Source of the DNA: Acidobacteriota bacterium
GTDB lineage: Bacteria; Acidobacteriota; HRBIN11
Assembly (NCBI GenBank): GCA_030550225.1
Contig: JAUQPV010000091.1
Coordinates: 1 to 8,841, forward strand
Direction: 5' to 3'
DNA: 8,841 nucleotides
In this document: positions 5,627 to 8,841 of the stretch, one piece after another
Layout: the number at the start of each line of letters is the position of its first letter
How positions within the stretch are numbered: the stretch's first letter is position 1
Notes under the pieces: generated by a model
What the model was told of the DNA's origin: nothing
Database searches by the model: none
The model's input: the letters and a program-made list of their open reading frames with translations, nothing else
Position numbers and translations under genes: made by a program

Positions 5627-5916
5627 GATAAAAGACAGAGACGAGCGCGGAATCTGCCTGTATAGACGAGGGGCGACTCGCCGCTCGGGATAGGCCGCGC
5701 CGATGTCGGGGAGAAATATGGGATAAAGCTCGAGAGACACCCCCGTGCCCCGCGTCCAATCGGGAATCGAGGCCCCCCTGTGGAAGGGCCGGGCTTTGAC
5801 GTCGGCCGACCCCTCGACGACCCTCTCCCGATGCCTGTCAGTCCCCCTCTCGGCTTCCCACCTTACCACGGTTCTTCCCTTCCCAATCCTTTCTAAAGAC
5901 CCTTCTACAGAAGAGC

Positions 5917-5944
5917 ATTATACCACAAACCTGGGTCCTTCCAA
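5917..5944 (-). promoter_or_regulatory. Leftward sigma-70-type promoter with extended -10
   Basis: On the minus strand, TTGGAA (5944-5939; 4 of 6 matches to TTGACA) is followed after 16 bases by a perfect TATAAT (5922-5917) preceded by TGG (5925-5923). Transcription would start near 5910 and run left toward the CARF gene, giving either a leader of about 580 bases or a separate noncoding RNA. It is the best promoter match in the window. Confidence 0.6.
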
Positions 5945-5990
5945 ATCAGCCGAGAGTAGACGCCGGACGAAGACTGACCGAGGCTTCGAG

Positions 5991-6011
5991 ACCCGGTGTC
6001 CGGGACCGGGT
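5991..6011. repeat. 7-bp hairpin upstream of repeat copy 2
   Basis: ACCCGGT (5991-5997) and ACCGGGT (6005-6011) enclose a 7-base loop. No T-run follows. Function is unknown. Confidence 0.4.
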
Positions 6012-6054
6012 ATCAGGAACTCAACAGGATGGCCTGAGGCTACGTGTCTGAGGA

Positions 6055-6102
6055 AAAGAGCAAAGAGTATTTACTCATTTACTCTATGCTCTTTGCGCTT
6101 TG
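6055..6102 (+). repeat. Inverted-repeat element, copy 2
   Basis: Arms AAAGAGCAAAGAG (6055-6067) and CTCTTTGCGCTTT (6089-6101) match at 12 of 13 positions. The loop carries the ATTTACTC octamer twice in tandem, whereas copy 1 has it once. Identity with copy 1 is otherwise complete over 35 bases except one T/C change. It lies about 230 bases before the methyltransferase start, in the same orientation to the downstream gene as copy 1. Confidence 0.75.
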
Positions 6103-6253
6103 AAGACCCTAATCCCAGGCCGTTCATCACTCCAGAAGCTAAGGCTGACTTTCTTGATGAACACCCAGACTGAGGGTCACCGGACGTGGGACCCTAAAGA
6201 AGGCCTTTTCAGGGAGTCGCATGGAACCTTAGGAAGTCCCCTGTGGTGGGGCG

Positions 6254-6313
6254 ACCTGGTGGGCCACTCCGACCGAATTGGCGGACTCCCACCAGGTACG
6301 ATAAACTCTATCG
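6254..6313 (+). promoter_or_regulatory. Large hairpin and second small hairpin in the methyltransferase leader
   Basis: ACCTGGTGGG (6254-6263) and CCCACCAGGT (6288-6297) are perfect 10-bp arms. The intervening 24 bases can pair further, TCCG-A-CC with GGCGGA around a GAATT loop with one bulged A, giving a two-tier stem. A second hairpin, CGATA-AACTC-TATCG, follows at 6299-6313, ending five bases before the GGAGGA Shine-Dalgarno (6319-6324). The position just before the ribosome-binding site of a restriction-modification operon suits an operator or an RNA structure controlling translation. Which one applies cannot be told from sequence. Confidence 0.65.
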
Positions 6314-6330
6314 GCGGCGGAGGAAGCGGT

Positions 6331-7686
6331 ATGGCCACGGTCCAAGCGATTTCTTTACGGTCCGTCTGCTCGGACGTCCGGGGCACGACGTATGCGACCC
6401 ACTGTATCCACCCCTTTTACCCAGCTCGATTTATCCCCCAAGTCCCCCGGTATGTCTTAGAACATTATCCCGTCGACCGCCGACCGGCGGTCGTCTTGGA
6501 CCCCTTCGCCGGCGCCGGGACGACGGCCGTCGAAGCCTACCTCCTTGGGCACCATAGCTGGACCGTCGACGTCAACCCCCTGACGGCCTTCTTAGTGCGT
6601 GTGAAGTTAACACCCGTTCCGGAACGGACCCTTCCGGCCGTCTGGCATGCGTGTCTGGACCATATCGCCCGTATGCGCTTCGGTCGAGACGATTTCACGC
6701 CCGTCTGGAAAGACCTGACGTATTGGTTTCCTGAAGAGGTCCTGCCTCCGCTGAGGCGCATGTGGGGCTACTTGCACCGCCTGGGGGATTCGGTCGAAGC
6801 CCGGATCCTCCGGGCGGCCGCCCTGGCCGTGACCCGTCACTTCTCATGGGGAGACTCGACCGTCCCGAAGCTCTTTAAGTCCAAACGGCGAAAGACGGAG
6901 CTTCCCCGGATTCTCGACGAACTGGCCCGAAATCCGGACCTGCCCTTCGTGCTCCTTAAAGAGACGGTCCGACGGTACGTCCACGGAGCCGTCGGCCTCG
7001 ACAGGCTCGCCCGGGGGGCGCGGGTCGAAGTCACCGGGATGCCGTCGTCTCTGCCGTCGGACGGCCTCTGGGCGCTGACGCAAACCCTGGACGCCCGCCA
7101 GATAGGCCCCGTATTACGCGAGGCCGAGCATAAGGTCGGCGCCATCGATTACATCATCACTTCGCCGCCCTACTGTTATGCTCAGGAGTACTTCCGTTCG
7201 ACGAAGATCGACCTTTACTGGCTCGGCCTGGCCGACGACATGACCCTACGACGCTGGGTCAAGTGCGAGATCGGCTACACGACGGCTGAGCCGGCCGTCA
7301 TCGGGGACCTCCGGCGTCGGCTCCCCTCGCTGGACCGTTTCCTTGGCCTCGTCGAGCAAGACGTCGGGTCGGGCCGACGGTCGAACTTACGAATCTTGCA
7401 GGGCTACTTCGCAGACCTGTGGCGCGTCCTGGAGCAGGTCGTGCCCTTCTTACGGCCCGGCGGCTGGTGTGCCGTATTCGTCGGGGAGCCCCGTGTCCTC
7501 GGCCATATCGCACCCCTTCACACGATCATCGCCGAATGCCTGGAGGCCTTGGGCCTGGAGGTCTACGACCTGCTTTACGATGTGATTCGGGCCCGGAACC
7601 TGTTCCGGGGTCGCCGGAACCGAAACCCCGAGGGGCTGACCGGCGAGTGGTTGGTCATCGCCCGCCGGTCGGAGAGGCCAAGATGA
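6331..7686 (+). CDS. Site-specific DNA methyltransferase (TSPPY type, amino-methylating)
   Basis: The 451-residue protein starts at the ATG at 6331, with GGAGGA six bases before; the frame is open upstream to 6100, but that part runs through the leader hairpin and lacks an SD. Residues 23-43 (THCIHPFYPARFIPQVPR...) resemble the N-terminal H-P-[YF]-x-A-[KR]-F element of one methyltransferase group. Motif I, DPFAGAGTT (57-65), with V79-D-V-N-P83 after it, forms the S-adenosylmethionine site. Motif IV, T277-S-P-P-Y281, is the catalytic site that methylates an exocyclic amino group (N4-cytosine or N6-adenine; SPPY favours N4-cytosine but does not prove it). Motif I precedes motif IV, and the 210-residue stretch between may hold the target-recognition region. 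The C-terminus (NPEGLTGEWLVIARR) is typical. The stop overlaps the next start as ATGA, so the two genes are translationally coupled. It should protect host DNA from the partner endonuclease. Confidence 0.88.
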   Translation: MATVQAISLRSVCSDVRGTTYATHCIHPFYPARFIPQVPRYVLEHYPVDRRPAVVLDPFAGAGTTAVEAYLLGHHSWTVDVNPLTAFLVRVKLTPVPERTLPAVWHACLDHIARMRFGRDDFTPVWKDLTYWFPEEVLPPLRRMWGYLHRLGDSVEARILRAAALAVTRHFSWGDSTVPKLFKSKRRKTELPRILDELARNPDLPFVLLKETVRRYVHGAVGLDRLARGARVEVTGMPSSLPSDGLWALTQTLDARQIGPVLREAEHKVGAIDYIITSPPYCYAQEYFRSTKIDLYWLGLADDMTLRRWVKCEIGYTTAEPAVIGDLRRRLPSLDRFLGLVEQDVGSGRRSNLRILQGYFADLWRVLEQVVPFLRPGGWCAVFVGEPRVLGHIAPLHTIIAECLEALGLEVYDLLYDVIRARNLFRGRRNRNPEGLTGEWLVIARRSERPR

Positions 7687-8693
7687 GCGAGATAAGAATC
7701 CTATATAAAAGCCTTGAAAACGCCAGCTCTTTGAAAAAGTATCTCCGTTCTCAACTACCCAGAATAGGGGTTTCCTTAGAATTGTCGGAAATAAGCCCCT
7801 ATGATGAAGACCAGTTCCTTCAACTCTTGATTGGAGCCCTGCGGGGTGAGGAGTGCGGGCAAAGGTCTGAGGGAAATGATATTATTATCCTTACGCGGGA
7901 CGATATCAACTGCTGGTTTCAGGAACGCGTAAGGCAGAATACGATCCTAATAAGCCACGAGCACGAAGAAACCTACCACCTCACGATCTTCGCCCTAACT
8001 GCTGCTTGTCAAATGTGGACAGGCGGTACACAGATGACAGTGACCGAGTTCTCGCGGCGGGGAAAGCGGCGGCCCTTACTGCAGATCGTTGCCGACATCT
8101 TTACTGGGAAAATCGGGGAAGTGGCGACCCGGCGGCTGGCCCGCAACCTGGGATATGAAGTCCAGCCCGACTGGGACTTATCGCCTGAGCGGGAACGCTA
8201 CCGAAGCGACTTGACACGGATCGGGCGCGTCGGAGAGGGCCGCCTCTATGAGGCCCCGGGGGTCATCAGCGTAAAATCCACTGCCTCCCTCACGGGAGCC
8301 TGGGCAGAGGCACCCACGGGAGCTCATATCGCTCTCTTCTGGAAAATAGCTTTGCCCGAGGATTTTCTCTTGCGACTTCTCCAATATATCAGTTCTTGGA
8401 CCAAGCTCATTAAATTCCTGAATGAACGAGTTGGACAAGCCGATCCATTTAAGAACTTTCTGCAAAGCCTCAGTCAAATTGAGTCCGGACTGAGCATCCC
8501 CTGCTATTTCGAGGGCTTTTACCGGCCTTCGCAGGATACCCTGAGGTCTGCAGGCGAGGAGTTGCCGTTTCTTGGGAAGGTTCGGGAAGGTAAACATATG
8601 TGTCGTACGGGCCAGCTTCAGTGGAGTCAAGCGGAATTCAGACAGCTAATGGAGCAGATTTATCAAGAGGCCAAGGAAAGAGGCGGTCGCTGA
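7683..8693 (+). CDS. Probable restriction endonuclease of the PD-(D/E)xK fold, partner of the methyltransferase
   Basis: The 336-residue protein starts at the ATG at 7683, overlapping the methyltransferase stop (ATGA), with SD GGAGAGG six bases upstream. A nuclease core is suggested at residues 142-198: G142-K-I-G-E146 in a helix continuing ATRRLARNLGYEV, D176 about 20 residues on, and V194-ISV-K198 followed by ST. This fits the E...D...x-x-K layout of restriction enzymes, with Ser196 where the second acidic residue usually stands; Glu146 may serve instead. A strand ALFWKIALPEDFLLRLLQYI (217-236) follows. The N-terminal 130 residues are unassigned and may recognise DNA. The gene is more AT-rich than its neighbours (three sampled 60-base rows are 42-45% GC, against 62% in a methyltransferase row) and uses AGA, ATA and AAA codons. 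Nuclease identity rests on the motif and on pairing with a methyltransferase. No close family is recognised. Confidence 0.7.
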   Translation: MSEIRILYKSLENASSLKKYLRSQLPRIGVSLELSEISPYDEDQFLQLLIGALRGEECGQRSEGNDIIILTRDDINCWFQERVRQNTILISHEHEETYHLTIFALTAACQMWTGGTQMTVTEFSRRGKRRPLLQIVADIFTGKIGEVATRRLARNLGYEVQPDWDLSPERERYRSDLTRIGRVGEGRLYEAPGVISVKSTASLTGAWAEAPTGAHIALFWKIALPEDFLLRLLQYISSWTKLIKFLNERVGQADPFKNFLQSLSQIESGLSIPCYFEGFYRPSQDTLRSAGEELPFLGKVREGKHMCRTGQLQWSQAEFRQLMEQIYQEAKERGGR

Positions 8694-8722
8694 AGTAATA
8701 GCGGGCGGAGACGTCACAGCCC

Positions 8723-8841
8723 TTAGGGCAGGACGCGGATGCGGAGTTCGGCCCGGTCGGCTTGGCCGGCCCAGTCTTCGACATAAAGAGTCGCCGTATG
8801 CCATCCGGGGGTCGGTTTCTCAGGGGGGCGGAACACGACGG
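8723..8841 (-). CDS. C-terminal end of a protein with an Ig/fibronectin-like domain (partial)
   Basis: Reading left from the window edge, an open frame gives 38 residues ending in TAA at 8725-8723. It includes PTPGWHTATLYVEDWAGQAD and ends RIRVLP. The pattern G-x-H-x-[AV]-x-[LV]-x-[VA]-x-D-x-A-G followed by a final hydrophobic strand is that of Ig-like or fibronectin-type beta-sandwich domains at the ends of bacterial secreted or surface proteins. The rest of the protein lies outside the window. It converges on the endonuclease gene with a 29-bp gap that contains no obvious terminator. Confidence 0.6.
   Translation of the reverse strand, partial: VVFRPPEKPTPGWHTATLYVEDWAGQADRAELRIRVLP

Larger units (their letters stand above)
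5330..6330. other. 1-kb gene-free, hairpin-rich stretch between CARF and methyltransferase genes
   Basis: No convincing coding frame is seen; the longest ones lack domain patterns. From left to right it holds a duplicated GTTCTTCT octamer (5361-5376), three tandem hairpins (5386-5448), an 8-bp hairpin (5603-5626), the palindrome GTCGGCCGAC (5801-5810), a leftward promoter (5917-5944), a 7-bp hairpin (5991-6011), the second copy of the inverted-repeat element (6055-6102) and two hairpins in the methyltransferase leader (6254-6313). Bases 5450-5910 have no assigned function; they could encode a leftward noncoding RNA, form the long leader of the CARF gene, or be decayed sequence. Confidence 0.6.

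Noticed and set aside
5375..5869. Minus-strand 164-codon open frame upstream of the CARF gene
   Set aside because: It translates the tandem hairpins into Arg/Pro-rich text and shows no domain pattern or SD. A decayed gene cannot be excluded, but nothing supports it.
5330..6330. Possible CRISPR array beside the CARF gene
   Set aside because: The only direct repeats are two adjacent 24-base hairpin units without spacers, and the inverted-repeat element occurs once here. No regularly spaced repeats are present.

Overview
The window comes from a GC-rich bacterium. Signs of a diderm (two-membrane) cell are an outer-membrane-type beta-barrel protein with a cleavable signal peptide and a lipoprotein. 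The Arg-rich, Lys-poor proteins and GC-ending codons would suit a thermophile from an uncultured lineage; that is an inference, and no gene here fixes the taxon. Most starts have a clear purine-rich Shine-Dalgarno sequence 5-6 bases upstream.

Layout. (1) Bases 1-1903, minus strand: a type II secretion/type IV pilus-like pseudopilin (1343-1903), a small beta-barrel protein (476-1204), and the start of a lipoprotein with WD40/beta-propeller-like repeats (1-380, running off the left edge). All three look like cell-envelope proteins. (2) Bases 1904-2559: a gene-free stretch with a perfect extended -10 element, a strong hairpin followed by a T-run, an AT-rich island and the first copy of an inverted-repeat element. 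(3) Bases 2560-4268, plus strand: an Rrf2-family regulator with three spaced cysteines (probable Fe-S cluster), then a beta-lactamase-fold serine hydrolase. (4) Bases 4232-5329, minus strand: a CARF-domain protein of the Card1/Can2 (DUF1887) type whose C-terminal nuclease region appears to have lost catalytic residues. No CRISPR array or cas gene is in the window. (5) Bases 5330-6330: about 1 kb without a convincing gene, holding three tandem hairpins, other inverted repeats, a good leftward promoter, the second copy of the inverted-repeat element, and a large hairpin just before the next gene. (6) Bases 6331-8693, plus strand: a DNA methyltransferase and a probable PD-(D/E)xK restriction endonuclease, overlapping at ATGA; this is a type II-like restriction-modification pair. 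(7) Bases 8723-8841, minus strand: the last codons of a secreted-type protein ending in an Ig/fibronectin-like domain.

The most interesting part is the divergent pair made of the CARF protein and the restriction-modification operon, separated by 1 kb of structured DNA. It could be a small defence island in which a cyclic-nucleotide sensor with a decayed nuclease sits beside a restriction system. A functional link is a hypothesis; adjacency is all the sequence shows.
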